Below are positions 50,199 through 58,936 of a stretch of DNA of 64,000 nucleotides, in pieces (within the stretch, counting starts at the first letter, position 1; the number at the start of each line of letters is the position of its first letter). The position numbers and the translations under genes are program-made. The notes beneath the pieces were generated by a model. The model searched no databases. It saw only the letters and a list, made by a program, of their open reading frames with translations, and was not told the DNA's origin. This stretch comes from Streptomyces griseochromogenes (GTDB taxonomy: Bacteria; Actinomycetota; Actinomycetes; Streptomycetales; Streptomycetaceae): contig NZ_CP016279.1 of assembly GCF_001542625.1 (NCBI RefSeq), forward strand, positions 3,286,001 through 3,350,000. The letters are read 5' to 3'.

Positions 50199-52025
50199 TC
50201 AGGCCTGGTAGAGGGCCTCGACCTCGGTGTCGTACGCCTTCTCGATCGCCTTCCGCTTCAGCTTCAGCGACGGTGTCAGCAGACCGTGCTCCTCGGTGAA
50301 CGGCTGCGCCAGGATGCGGAAGGTGCGGATGGACTCGGCCTGCGAGACGAGGGTGTTGGCGGCGACGACCGCCCGCCGCACCTCCGTCTCCAGGTCCGGG
50401 TCGCGCACCAGCTGCGCGGGGGCCAGCTGGGGCTTGCCGCGCATCTGCAGCCAGTGCTCGACGGCCTCCTGGTCGAGGGTGACCAGGGCCGCGATGTAGG
50501 GGCGGTCGTTGCCCACGACGATGCACTGGTTGACCAGTGGATGGTCACGGACCCGCTCCTCCAGGACACCGGGGGAGACGCTCTTGCCGCCGGAGGTCAC
50601 CAGGATCTCCTTCTTGCGGCCGGTGATGGTCAGATAGCCGTCCTCGTCGAGCGAGCCGAGGTCGCCGGTGGCGAGCCAGCCGTCGTGCAGGGTCGCGTCG
50701 GTCGCCTTCTGGTTGTTGAGGTAGCCCTGGAAGACGTTCCCGCCGTGCAGCCAGATCTCCCCGTCGTCCGCGATGTGCACGGTGACGCCCGGGATGGCCT
50801 GGCCGACGGTGCCGTAGCGGGTGCGCTCGGGCGGGTTCGCGGTCGCCGCCGCCGTCGACTCGGTCAGGCCGTAGCCCTCGTAGATCTGCACGCCCGCGCC
50901 CGCGAAGAACAGCCCGAGACGTCGGTCCATCGCCGAGCCGCCGGACATCGCGTTGCGAATACGTCCGCCCATCGCCGCGCGTACCTTCGTGTACACCAGC
51001 TTGTCGAACAGCTGGTGCTGCATCCTGAGCGCCGCCGAGGGCCCCGGACCGGTGCCCCAGGCCTTGGCCTCGACGGCGTCGGCGTACTTCACGGCGATCT
51101 CGACCGCCTTCTCGAACGGCCCCGCCTTGCCGTCCTTCTCCGCCTTGCGCCGGGCCGCGTTGAACACCTTCTCGAAGATGTAGGGCACCGCGAGGATGAA
51201 CGTCGGCCGGAACGCGGCCAGGTCCGGCAGCAGCGCGGCCGCGTGCAGCTGTGGCTGGTGCCCGAAGCGGACCCGGCCGCGGATCGCCGCGACCTCCACC
51301 ATCCGCCCGAAGACGTGCGCCAGCGGCAGGAACAGCAGGGTGGAGGCCGCGTCGTCCTTCTTCGTGTGGAACACCGGCTCCCAGCGCTGGATCATCGTGT
51401 CCGCCTCGAACATGAAGTTCGCGTGGGACAGGACACAGCCCTTGGGGCGGCCCGTGGTGCCCGAGGTGTAGATGATCGTGGCGATCGAGTCCGGGGTGAC
51501 CGCCTGCCGGTGCCGGTGCACCACCTCGTCGTCCAGGTGCGCGCCCGCGTCGTACAGGTCCTGCACACAGCCCGCGTCCAGCTGCCACAGCCGCTGCAGC
51601 TGCGGGAGCCGGTCGATGACGGTGGCGATGGTCATCGCGTGGTCCTCGTGCTCCACGATCGCCGTCGAGACCTCCGCGTCGTAGAGCATCCAGAAGCACT
51701 GCTCGGCCGAGGACGTCGGGTAGATCGGGATCACCTGGGCGCCGATCGTCCACAGCGCGAAGTCGAAGAGGGTCCACTCGTAGCGGGTGCGGGACATGAT
51801 CGCGACCCGGTCGCCGAAGCGGACGCCCTGGGCGAGGAGCCCCTTGGCCAGCGCCAGGACCTCGTCGCGGAACTCGGCCGAGGTCACGTCCCGCCACTCA
51901 CCCGCTTCGTCCTTGCGGCCGAGGGCGATGTGCACGGGGTCCGTCTGGGCATGGTCGAAGACGACATCGGCCAGGCCGCCGACCGGCGGCGCCGACGCCA
52001 ACGGAGGGTTGGAAAACTCGCGCAA
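50199..52025 (-). CDS. fadD: Long-chain fatty-acid-CoA ligase
   Basis: A 608-residue AMP-forming acyl-CoA synthetase that activates fatty acids. The AMP motif is TIIYTSGTTGRPKGCVLSHANF, followed by YEGYGLTESTAAATANPP, GWLATGDLGSLDEDGYLTITGRKKEILVTSGGKSVSP (motif with Arg-Lys-Lys) and the C-terminal LTPSLKLKRKAIEKAY. The TTG at 52025 is preferred: GGGGAG lies six bases upstream, and it gives LREFSNPP, like the MREF starts of relatives. A GTG at 52058 would add 11 residues. A TetR/FadR-like palindrome lies about 170 bases upstream. Confidence 0.92.
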   Translation of the reverse strand: MREFSNPPLASAPPVGGLADVVFDHAQTDPVHIALGRKDEAGEWRDVTSAEFRDEVLALAKGLLAQGVRFGDRVAIMSRTRYEWTLFDFALWTIGAQVIPIYPTSSAEQCFWMLYDAEVSTAIVEHEDHAMTIATVIDRLPQLQRLWQLDAGCVQDLYDAGAHLDDEVVHRHRQAVTPDSIATIIYTSGTTGRPKGCVLSHANFMFEADTMIQRWEPVFHTKKDDAASTLLFLPLAHVFGRMVEVAAIRGRVRFGHQPQLHAAALLPDLAAFRPTFILAVPYIFEKVFNAARRKAEKDGKAGPFEKAVEIAVKYADAVEAKAWGTGPGPSAALRMQHQLFDKLVYTKVRAAMGGRIRNAMSGGSAMDRRLGLFFAGAGVQIYEGYGLTESTAAATANPPERTRYGTVGQAIPGVTVHIADDGEIWLHGGNVFQGYLNNQKATDATLHDGWLATGDLGSLDEDGYLTITGRKKEILVTSGGKSVSPGVLEERVRDHPLVNQCIVVGNDRPYIAALVTLDQEAVEHWLQMRGKPQLAPAQLVRDPDLETEVRRAVVAANTLVSQAESIRTFRILAQPFTEEHGLLTPSLKLKRKAIEKAYDTEVEALYQA

Positions 52026-52197
52026 ACCTCGCTCCCCGTCTCCTCGCTCCTCGATCACGCCCTCGAAGCTCCGTTCAGGCGGTGAAAGCTACCCCACACA
52101 TTCGCCGGACGGGAGGGGCATGGAAACAGAGCAAACCGTGCCTTCTGCCCTGACGACGTCCGGAAAATGCCCTCACATGCGGAAGGGCCGGACACGA

Positions 52198-52213
52198 TAC
52201 TGACGGGTCAGTA
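52198..52213. promoter_or_regulatory. TetR/FadR-like operator upstream of the acyl-CoA ligase
   Basis: TACTGAC-GG-GTCAGTA is a perfect 16-bp palindrome of the type bound by TetR-family regulators of fatty-acid genes. It lies in the 307-base gap (52026-52332) between two minus-strand genes. Confidence 0.6.
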
Positions 52214-52332
52214 AGTTTCGGCGCCGTAATCTCCACCGAATCTGTACGACCCGATTACCGCCCCCGGTCCTGTCCGCGCACGGTGGAAGGGCGGCCCCGG
52301 CCGTGCCGGTACCGCCCTCACCGTAGCGCTCG

Positions 52333-53823
52333 TCACCTGCGCGGGGTCACCGCCGCGGGCTCCCGCGGCGCCGCTTCCGCCGCCGTCGGCGCGGGCCGCG
52401 GCGTGCGCACGAGCACCAGCACCAAGGCGCCCGCGGCGATCCCGGCGAGGCCCGCGGCCACCAGCGTGCCGTTCAGACCCGAGGCGAACGCGGCGCGCAG
52501 CGCAGGCTCGGAGACGCTGCCCCGCAGCGTCCGTGCCCCGCCGCCGGCCAGGTCATGGGCCGCGCCGTGCGGGAGCGCGCCGGTCATCCGGGAGGTCAGG
52601 ACGGTGCCGAAGACCGCGACGCCCAGCGCGTACCCCAGCTGCCGCACCGTGTTCACCGCGCCGCCCGCCATCCCGGCCCGCTCGCCCGGCACCGCAGCCA
52701 GCGCCGCACCGGCGACGGTCGGCGAGACGAACCCGGTGCCCGCGCCGACCAGCACGAACCCCGGCACCAGCGCCGTCCACCCCGAACCCGCGTCCAGCAC
52801 GGCCTGGCAGATGTTCCCCGAGCCGATCAACAGCAGCCCGCCGCCGATGGTCAGCCGGGCCGGCACACCGTGCAGCAGCCGCCCCACCAGCACCGCGACG
52901 ATCATCGCCGCGACCGTCATCGGCAGCAGCGTCAGCCCGCCGCGCACCGGACTCATACCGAGCAGCGTCTGCATCCAGATCGACAGGTACGGCGTCACCC
53001 CGAACGCCACCCCGTTGAAGGCGAACGCCCCCGCCATCACCCCCACGAACGCCGGCTTGCGCAGCAGAGCGAGGTCCAGCAGCGGATGGTCCGCACGCCG
53101 CTCCACCAGCACGAAGACCACCAGCGCCAGCGCCGCGCACGCGAACGCCGTGAGCGAGGCGGACGCCGTCCAGCCGTCCTCACCGGCCCGTACCACCGCG
53201 TAGGTGACCCCGCCGGCGAACCAGGCGAACGCGGCCGTGCCCGCCCAGTCCACGCGCATCCCGCGCGGCCCCCGCGACTCCGGCACCACGCGCAGCGTCA
53301 GCCACACCTCGACGACGCTCACCGGCAGGTTCACGAAGAAGATCCACCGCCAGCCCGGCCCCTCGGTGAGCAGACCGCCCAGCACCGGGCCGACGGCCGC
53401 GGCCCCGCCGCTCACCGCGCCCCACACCCCGAGCGCCGCCGACCTGCGCGCCCCCTGGTAGACCGAGCCCAGCAGCGGCAGCGTCGTGGCGAACATCGCC
53501 GCCGCGCCCACCCCCTGCAGCGCCCGCGCGGCCACCAGCGTGCCCGGCCCGGACGCGAGCCCGCACAGCAGCGACGCCACCGCGAACAGCACCACACCGG
53601 CCACATGCACCCGGCGCCGCCCGAGAATGTCGGCGGCGGCCCCCGCCCCCAGCAGCAGCGCGGCCAGCGCGAGCGCGTACCCGTCGACCACCCACTGCAG
53701 ATCGGTGAGCGAGGCGTGCAGCGCACCCGCCATGTCCGGCAGTGCCACCACCACGATCGTGACGTCCAGCAACAACATGAACGTGCCCAGGCACACGGCC
53801 GTGAGCGTCCCCCATGTACGCAT
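52333..53823 (-). CDS. MFS drug exporter, DHA2 (14-TM) family
   Basis: A 496-residue membrane protein with about 14 hydrophobic helices. Visible are the TM1 motif LGTFMLLLDVTIVVVALPDMAGAL (motif D1), motif A-like GAAADILGRRRVHVAG, motif C-like GPVLGGLLTEGPGWRWIFFVNLPV and a second half with RGGLTLLPMTVAAMIVA. These mark the DHA2 proton-drug antiporters. The ATG at 53823 has AGGGAG seven bases upstream. It is divergent from the Lrp-type regulator, which probably controls it. Confidence 0.92.
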   Translation of the reverse strand: MRTWGTLTAVCLGTFMLLLDVTIVVVALPDMAGALHASLTDLQWVVDGYALALAALLLGAGAAADILGRRRVHVAGVVLFAVASLLCGLASGPGTLVAARALQGVGAAAMFATTLPLLGSVYQGARRSAALGVWGAVSGGAAAVGPVLGGLLTEGPGWRWIFFVNLPVSVVEVWLTLRVVPESRGPRGMRVDWAGTAAFAWFAGGVTYAVVRAGEDGWTASASLTAFACAALALVVFVLVERRADHPLLDLALLRKPAFVGVMAGAFAFNGVAFGVTPYLSIWMQTLLGMSPVRGGLTLLPMTVAAMIVAVLVGRLLHGVPARLTIGGGLLLIGSGNICQAVLDAGSGWTALVPGFVLVGAGTGFVSPTVAGAALAAVPGERAGMAGGAVNTVRQLGYALGVAVFGTVLTSRMTGALPHGAAHDLAGGGARTLRGSVSEPALRAAFASGLNGTLVAAGLAGIAAGALVLVLVRTPRPAPTAAEAAPREPAAVTPRR

Positions 53824-53847
53824 GTCCCAACTCCCTGTACGACGGCT

Positions 53848-53870
53848 GCGTATCGCTCCGTACGATGCGC
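53848..53870. promoter_or_regulatory. Imperfect inverted repeat between exporter and Lrp genes
   Basis: GCGTATCG (53848-53855) and CGATGCGC (53863-53870) are reverse complements with one mismatch. CGTACGA occurs within and GTACGA just before, so the site has repeated CGTA-type units. It is a candidate Lrp operator 62 bases before the Lrp start. Confidence 0.5.
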
Positions 53871-53931
53871 ATGACACGGCCGATCGACCCGGAACAGGCC
53901 GCCGCAAAGACGCAATCCGACGGGTGGGCAC

Positions 53932-54915
53932 ATGTTGAAGATGGAATCCGACACGTTCGACCAGCTCGATCTCCAGCTGCTGTCGGCCCTGGAGATCAAC
54001 GGCCGGGCCTCCTTCAGCCGGATCGGGCAGGTGCTCGGCGTCTCCGACCAGACGATCGCGCGCCGCTTCCGCCGTCTGTCCGCCGAGGGCGGACTCAGGG
54101 TCGTGGCGCTGCGCGACGCCGAGGCCCTCGGCCAGGACCAGTGGATGCTCCGCGTGCGCTGCGCCCCCGACGCCGCCTCCGTCATCGCCGACGCCCTCGC
54201 CAAGCGCCCCGACACCAACTGGATCGGGCTGGCCGCCGGCGGCACCGAGGTCGTCTGCCTGACCCGGCCGCGCAGCCCCGGCGACCACGACGACCTCCTC
54301 CTCGGCAAGCTGCCGCGCACCCCGAGCGTGGTGGAGATCCGCGCCCAGCAACTCCTGCACCGCTTCTACGGCGGCCCCACCGGCTGGCTGCGCAAGTTCA
54401 GGGCGCTGGAAGACGACCAGATCGCCGCCCTGTGCCCCGAGCCCCAGGCCCCCGCGGGACCGGCCCGCATCGACCCCGAGGACGAGCCGCTCCTGGCCGT
54501 CCTGCACCGCGACGGCCGGGCCACCTACCCCGAACTGCAGCGCGCCACCGGCCGCTCCGAGTCCGCCGTAAAACGCCGTCTCGCCGCACTGCTCGCCTCG
54601 GGGGCGGTGTACATCGACGTGGAGTACAACTCGGAGATCCTCGGCTACGCCCGGGCCGCCGCCCTGTGGATCACCACCGCCCCAGCGGCCCTGCACAGCG
54701 TCGGCGAGGCCCTCGCGGCCCACGACGAGATCGCCTTCGCCTCCGCGACCGCCGGCCCCTCCCACATCGTCGTCACCGCGGTCGTCCGCGACACCGCGAG
54801 CCTGTACGCGTACCTGAGCGGCTCCCTCGGCCGCCTCGACGGGGTGCAGCACGTGGAGACGACGCCGTTCCTGCGCCGGGTCAAGCAGCTGACGTATCAG
54901 CGCGCGCCGCGCTGA
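53932..54915 (+). CDS. Lrp/AsnC family regulator, double-length
   Basis: A 327-residue protein formed of two Lrp/AsnC units. The first HTH is residues about 10-60 (FDQLDLQLLSALEINGRASFSRIGQVLGVSDQTIARRFRRL), with a RAM-like domain to about 155. The second HTH is at about 180-230 (DEPLLAVLHRDGRATYPELQRATGRSESAVKRRLAAL), with a second RAM domain. This tandem form is common in Streptomyces. It is divergent from the MFS exporter. Its end overlaps the end of the convergent LysR gene by 19 bases. Confidence 0.9.
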   Translation: MLKMESDTFDQLDLQLLSALEINGRASFSRIGQVLGVSDQTIARRFRRLSAEGGLRVVALRDAEALGQDQWMLRVRCAPDAASVIADALAKRPDTNWIGLAAGGTEVVCLTRPRSPGDHDDLLLGKLPRTPSVVEIRAQQLLHRFYGGPTGWLRKFRALEDDQIAALCPEPQAPAGPARIDPEDEPLLAVLHRDGRATYPELQRATGRSESAVKRRLAALLASGAVYIDVEYNSEILGYARAAALWITTAPAALHSVGEALAAHDEIAFASATAGPSHIVVTAVVRDTASLYAYLSGSLGRLDGVQHVETTPFLRRVKQLTYQRAPR

Positions 54916-55775
54916 CCCCGGTGCAACCGTTCCCCGCCCGCCAGGACCGCCGCCGCCAGCGCGTTCGCCGCGCCCTCCGCGGCACCCCGGTGCCGGCCGT
55001 GCACCAGCACGAAGTCGACCTTGCCGAGCTCCGGCAGGCCCGCCCGGTCCGGCAGCCGGAGCAGCCCCGGCGGGATCAGCCGGCGCGAGTGGGCCATCAC
55101 ACCGAGCCCGGCGCGGGCGGCGGCGATCAGGCCGTTGAGGCTGCCGCTGGTGCACACGATGCGCCACTCCCGCCCCTGGGCCTCCAGGGCCTCCAGGGCA
55201 CGCGCGCGGGTGATGCCGGGCGGGGGGTACACGATCAGCGGGACCGGCCGGTCGGGGTCCAGCCGCAGCTGCTCGGAGCCGATCCACACCAGGTCGTCAC
55301 GCCACACCAGCGCGCCGCGCGGGTCCTCGGGCCGCCGCTTGGCCAGCACCAGATCGAGCTTGCCGGCGGCCAGCTGTGCGTGCAGGGTGCCCGACAGCTC
55401 CACCGTCAGCTCCAGGTCGACCTCCGGGTGGTCGTAGCGGAAGCCCTCCAGGATCTCCGGCAGGCGGGTGAGGACGAAGTCCTCCGAGGCGCCGAAGCGC
55501 AGCCGGCCGCGCACCCGGGTGCCGGTGAAGAACGCGGCCGCCTGCTCGTGCACCTCCAGCAGCCGGCGGGCGAAGCCCAGCATCGCCTCGCCGTCCTCGG
55601 TCAGCTCCACGGAGTGGGTGTCCCGGGTGAACAGCTGACGGCCGGTGGCGTCCTCCAGCCGGCGCACATGCTGGCTGACCGTCGACTGGCGCAGCCCGAG
55701 GCGCCGGGCGGCCTGCGTGAAGCTGAGTGTCTGGGCCACCGCCAGGAACGTGCGCAGATGCGTGGGGTCGTACAC
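54897..55775 (-). CDS. LysR family regulator
   Basis: A 292-residue regulator. The HTH is LRTFLAVAQTLSFTQAARRLGLRQSTVSQHVRRLEDATGRQLFTRD; the substrate-binding domain follows (LRFGASEDFVLTRLPEILEGFRYDHPEVDLELTVELSG). The GTG at 55775, giving VYDPTHLRTF, is preferred to the ATG at 55799 because the latter lies inside a T-N11-A palindrome and has no RBS. It is divergent from the SBF transporter gene and probably its regulator. Confidence 0.88.
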   Translation of the reverse strand: MYDPTHLRTFLAVAQTLSFTQAARRLGLRQSTVSQHVRRLEDATGRQLFTRDTHSVELTEDGEAMLGFARRLLEVHEQAAAFFTGTRVRGRLRFGASEDFVLTRLPEILEGFRYDHPEVDLELTVELSGTLHAQLAAGKLDLVLAKRRPEDPRGALVWRDDLVWIGSEQLRLDPDRPVPLIVYPPPGITRARALEALEAQGREWRIVCTSGSLNGLIAAARAGLGVMAHSRRLIPPGLLRLPDRAGLPELGKVDFVLVHGRHRGAAEGAANALAAAVLAGGERLHRGQRGAR

Positions 55776-55796
55776 GGCGCCAGCGTACGCGCGGGC

Positions 55797-55813
55797 CATC
55801 GCGGAACGCGATG
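55797..55813. promoter_or_regulatory. LysR-type T-N11-A operator
   Basis: CATCGCG-GAA-CGCGATG is a perfect 7-bp-arm palindrome with the T-N11-A spacing of LysR sites. It is 21 bases upstream of the GTG of the LysR gene and 119 bases before the transporter start. Confidence 0.6.
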
Positions 55814-55932
55814 ACAGTCAGAGTGGTGTGCGGGATTCCCGATCGGCCCGGGGGAGAGGACGATGGAGGGGGTCCTGCGGACCCGTGCACTCCCTGACCG
55901 AGCACGACCTGACCAACAGCAAGTGGAGCATC

Positions 55933-56967
55933 GTGAAACGCCTGCGCTGGCCGAGCTGGATGCCGATCGACCCGTACATCGTGCTGCTGCTCGGTACGGT
56001 GGGCCTCGCGGCGCTCTTCCCGGCCCACGGCACCGGCGCCGACGTGGCCTCGGGCGCCTCCACGGCCGCGATCGCCTTCCTCTTCTTCCTCTACGGCGCC
56101 CGGCTCTCCACCCGTGAGGCGCTGGACGGCCTCAGACACTGGCGTCTGCACGTCACCGTCCTGGCCTGCACCTTCCTCGTCTTCCCGGTGCTCGGCCTCG
56201 CCGCTCGCGGCCTGGTGCCGGTGCTGCTGACCCAGCCGCTCTACCAGGGGCTGCTGTTCCTGACCCTGGTGCCCTCCACGATCCAGTCGTCGATCGCGTT
56301 CACCTCGATCGCCCGGGGAAACGTGCCGGCCGCCATCTGCGCGGGCTCGTTCTCCTCGCTGGTCGGCATCGTCGTCACCCCGCTGCTGGCGGCCGGGCTG
56401 CTCGGCAACTCCGGCGGCGGGTTCTCCGCCGACTCGCTGGTGAAGATCGTGCTGCAGCTGCTCGTGCCGTTCCTCGCCGGGCAGCTGCTGCGGCCCTGGA
56501 TCGGCGCCTTCGTCGCCCGGCACAAGAAAGTCCTCGGACTGGTCGACCGCGGTTCGATCCTGCTGGTCGTCTACACCGCGTTCAGCGAAGGCATGACCCA
56601 GGGCATCTGGCACCAGGTGAGCCCCGCGCGGCTGGGCGCCCTGCTCGCCGTGGAGGCCGTCCTGCTGGCCGTGATGCTGGTCCTGACCTGGTACGGCGGC
56701 AAGACGCTCGGCTTCGGCAGGGAGGACCGGATCGCCATCCAGTTCGCCGGGTCGAAGAAGTCCCTCGCCGCCGGACTTCCCATGGCGAGCGTCCTGTTCG
56801 GCGCCCACGCCTCCCTGGCCGTACTGCCGCTGATGCTCTTCCACCAGATGCAGCTGATGGTGTGCGCGGTCATCGCCAAGCGACGGTCCCGCGATCCGCG
56901 GGAGACCGCGCATCCCTCAGCCGCTCACCCGGTCGAAGGGCAGCCACAGGACCGTGTCCTTCGGTGA
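55933..56967 (+). CDS. Bile acid:sodium symporter-like (SBF-like, YfeH type) transporter
   Basis: A 344-residue membrane protein with about ten helices. Features of the SBF-like family are IDPYIVLLLGTVGLAALFPAHG, AFLFFLYGARLS, LVPSTIQSSIAFTSIARGNVPAAICAGSFSSLVGIVVTPLL and FAGSKKSLAAGLPMASVLFG. The substrate is unknown. The GTG at 55933 follows GGAG; an upstream in-frame GTG at 55885 is possible. Its 3' end overlaps the convergent sialidase by 51 bases, so the last 17 codons share DNA with that gene. Confidence 0.9.
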   Translation: MKRLRWPSWMPIDPYIVLLLGTVGLAALFPAHGTGADVASGASTAAIAFLFFLYGARLSTREALDGLRHWRLHVTVLACTFLVFPVLGLAARGLVPVLLTQPLYQGLLFLTLVPSTIQSSIAFTSIARGNVPAAICAGSFSSLVGIVVTPLLAAGLLGNSGGGFSADSLVKIVLQLLVPFLAGQLLRPWIGAFVARHKKVLGLVDRGSILLVVYTAFSEGMTQGIWHQVSPARLGALLAVEAVLLAVMLVLTWYGGKTLGFGREDRIAIQFAGSKKSLAAGLPMASVLFGAHASLAVLPLMLFHQMQLMVCAVIAKRRSRDPRETAHPSAAHPVEGQPQDRVLR

Positions 56968-58794
56968 GCGCAGCACCTTCGGATCGGTCAGCTCCTCGTC
57001 GGTCAGGGCGCGGTCCCAGACGCGGACCTCGTCGATCGCGCCGGTGAAGAAGGCCCGGCTGTCCATGCGCTGGCCGATGTGCACGCCGAAGGGGGAGTTG
57101 CGGCTGACCGAACCGGGCACGTCGGTGACGGAGGACTGCGTACCGTCGACGGACAGCGAGAGCCTGCCGTCGCCCCGGCGCAGGACCGCGTGGTGCCACT
57201 GGCCGTCGTTGTACGCGGTGGACGTGCGCACGAACGCGGTCTGCGGAGCGGCCGCGCCGTCGCGCACGGTGATGAGGCCCTGCAGCCGGTGGTTCGCCGG
57301 TTCGCCGCGCAGCCACACCTGCGGCTGACTGGTGCCGACGCCGCCCATCCACAGCAGCGGCTGCTCCCCGGTCGTGGCCGTGTACCGGAACCACAGGGAC
57401 GCCGTGAAGTCCTTGGTGCCGAGCGGAAGCCCGGGGCGGTACGGCAGACGTACCGCGTCGTCAGTGCCGTCGAACTCCAGCGCGTCGCCGGACACGCCGT
57501 CCGTCTCCTGCGCGCCGCCGAGCACCGCGGCCGGGCGGGCGTGCGGGGCGAAGTCGGCGGTGTGCGGGTCGGGACCGCGGCGCGGGGCGAGCCAGTCCTC
57601 GGTGAAGCGGGCGAAGCGGATCTCGTCGCGCGCGTCGACCGCCCCGCCCTCGTACATCAGGCCGATCGTGTCGCGGTCGGCGCGCACCAGGTCGGAGTAG
57701 CCCGACCAGTCCGTGGTGACGACCGTGCCGCGGTCCACGCTGTCCCAGGTGCGACCGCCGTCGTAGGAGGAGCGGATCATCATCGTGCGGCGCCGGTCGG
57801 GGTCGGCGGGGCAGGAGAGCAGGATGCGGTCTCCCAGGCGCAGCATCGAGCCCTGCACCATCGGGGTGTAGAGGTCCGGCAGGTCGTGGAAGGGCGCGGT
57901 GAAGCTGCCGCCGCCGTCGCTGCTGACGGTCTGGGTACGGTGGCCGAGGTCGGTGCCGTCCTGCTCGCGGCCGCTGACCAGGATCGAGCCGTCCGTGCGC
58001 TCGGCGAGGGTGAGCTCGGAGGGCTTCTGCCGGAAGGTGCCGTCGGCGGCGATCGGCCAGGTGTCGGTGGCGCCGATCCGCCAGTGGCCGCCGTGGTCGT
58101 CGCTGACGACGAGCGCCGCGTGGTTGGCGCTGATCCGGCCGCCGTCCCAGGTCTCGGTGTTGACGCCGAAGACCAGCCGGCCGGCGTACCGGCCGCGGGT
58201 GAGCTGGATGCCGTGCACGGGGCCGGTCGCGTACCAGGAGTTCCAGTCGGCGGGCAGGATCTCCGGGCTCAGGTCGCGCGGCTCGGACCAGGTCAGTCCG
58301 TCGTCGTCGCTGTACTGCAGATGGGGGGTGCGGTCGCAGGGGATCGAGCAGCTCGCGCTGTCCGTACGGCCGGTGTTGTACGTCTCGGCGAGCCAGATCC
58401 GGCCGGTGTCGCGGTCCACGATCGGCGCCGGGTTGCCGTGGGTGTCGCCCGCGCCCTCGTTGACCACCCGCAGCGGGCCCCAGGTACGCCCGCCGTCGGT
58501 GGAGCGCTTGACCACGATGTCGATGTCGGCCGCGTCCCCGCAGTTGAGCACCCGGCCCTCGGCGAACGCCAGCAGGGTGCCGTCGGTGGTCCGCACGATC
58601 GCCGGGATGCGGAAGCAGGCGTAGCCCGGGTCCTGGGCAGCCTTGAAGAGGACCTGCTGCTCGAACTCCGGTGATTCGGCGGCCGGTTGTGCGTGTGCGG
58701 GACGAGGGAAGGCGAGGGCCGGCACGAGCAGCGCCGCTGCCATGAGGGCGATGGACAACGCGGATCTGAGACGGACGTGAAGACCTGACGGCAT
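56917..58794 (-). CDS. Secreted GH33 sialidase with C-terminal LamG domain
   Basis: A 625-residue secreted exo-sialidase. A Sec signal is at residues about 1-36 (LSIALMAAALLVPALAFPRPAHA). The beta propeller (about 45-400) has the arginine motif CFRIPAIV and several Asp boxes (STDGGRTWG, SDDDGLTWS, SDDHGGHW, SSDGGGSF, SYDGGRTWD). The residues EGRVLNCGDAADID and the late YSDLVRADRDTIGLMYEGG fit the active site. A LamG/concanavalin-like module (about 430-620) follows (FTASLWFRYTATTGEQPLLWMGG, YNDGQWHHAVL). It releases sialic acid from glycans, matching the saprophytic glycan-degrading theme. Confidence 0.9.
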   Translation of the reverse strand: MPSGLHVRLRSALSIALMAAALLVPALAFPRPAHAQPAAESPEFEQQVLFKAAQDPGYACFRIPAIVRTTDGTLLAFAEGRVLNCGDAADIDIVVKRSTDGGRTWGPLRVVNEGAGDTHGNPAPIVDRDTGRIWLAETYNTGRTDSASCSIPCDRTPHLQYSDDDGLTWSEPRDLSPEILPADWNSWYATGPVHGIQLTRGRYAGRLVFGVNTETWDGGRISANHAALVVSDDHGGHWRIGATDTWPIAADGTFRQKPSELTLAERTDGSILVSGREQDGTDLGHRTQTVSSDGGGSFTAPFHDLPDLYTPMVQGSMLRLGDRILLSCPADPDRRRTMMIRSSYDGGRTWDSVDRGTVVTTDWSGYSDLVRADRDTIGLMYEGGAVDARDEIRFARFTEDWLAPRRGPDPHTADFAPHARPAAVLGGAQETDGVSGDALEFDGTDDAVRLPYRPGLPLGTKDFTASLWFRYTATTGEQPLLWMGGVGTSQPQVWLRGEPANHRLQGLITVRDGAAAPQTAFVRTSTAYNDGQWHHAVLRRGDGRLSLSVDGTQSSVTDVPGSVSRNSPFGVHIGQRMDSRAFFTGAIDEVRVWDRALTDEELTDPKVLRSPKDTVLWLPFDRVSG

Positions 58795-58936
58795 GCTGCG
58801 ACCTGCCCTTCGGCGGGACGGACATCCGGACATCCGGACGTCCCACGTCCAACGTCCGTCCCATCGAAGGTAGTTGGGGCCTCGGGGCCCCACAAGAAGC
58901 GCGCAGAACAAGAGCGGATCCGGGAACGGGTGACGG

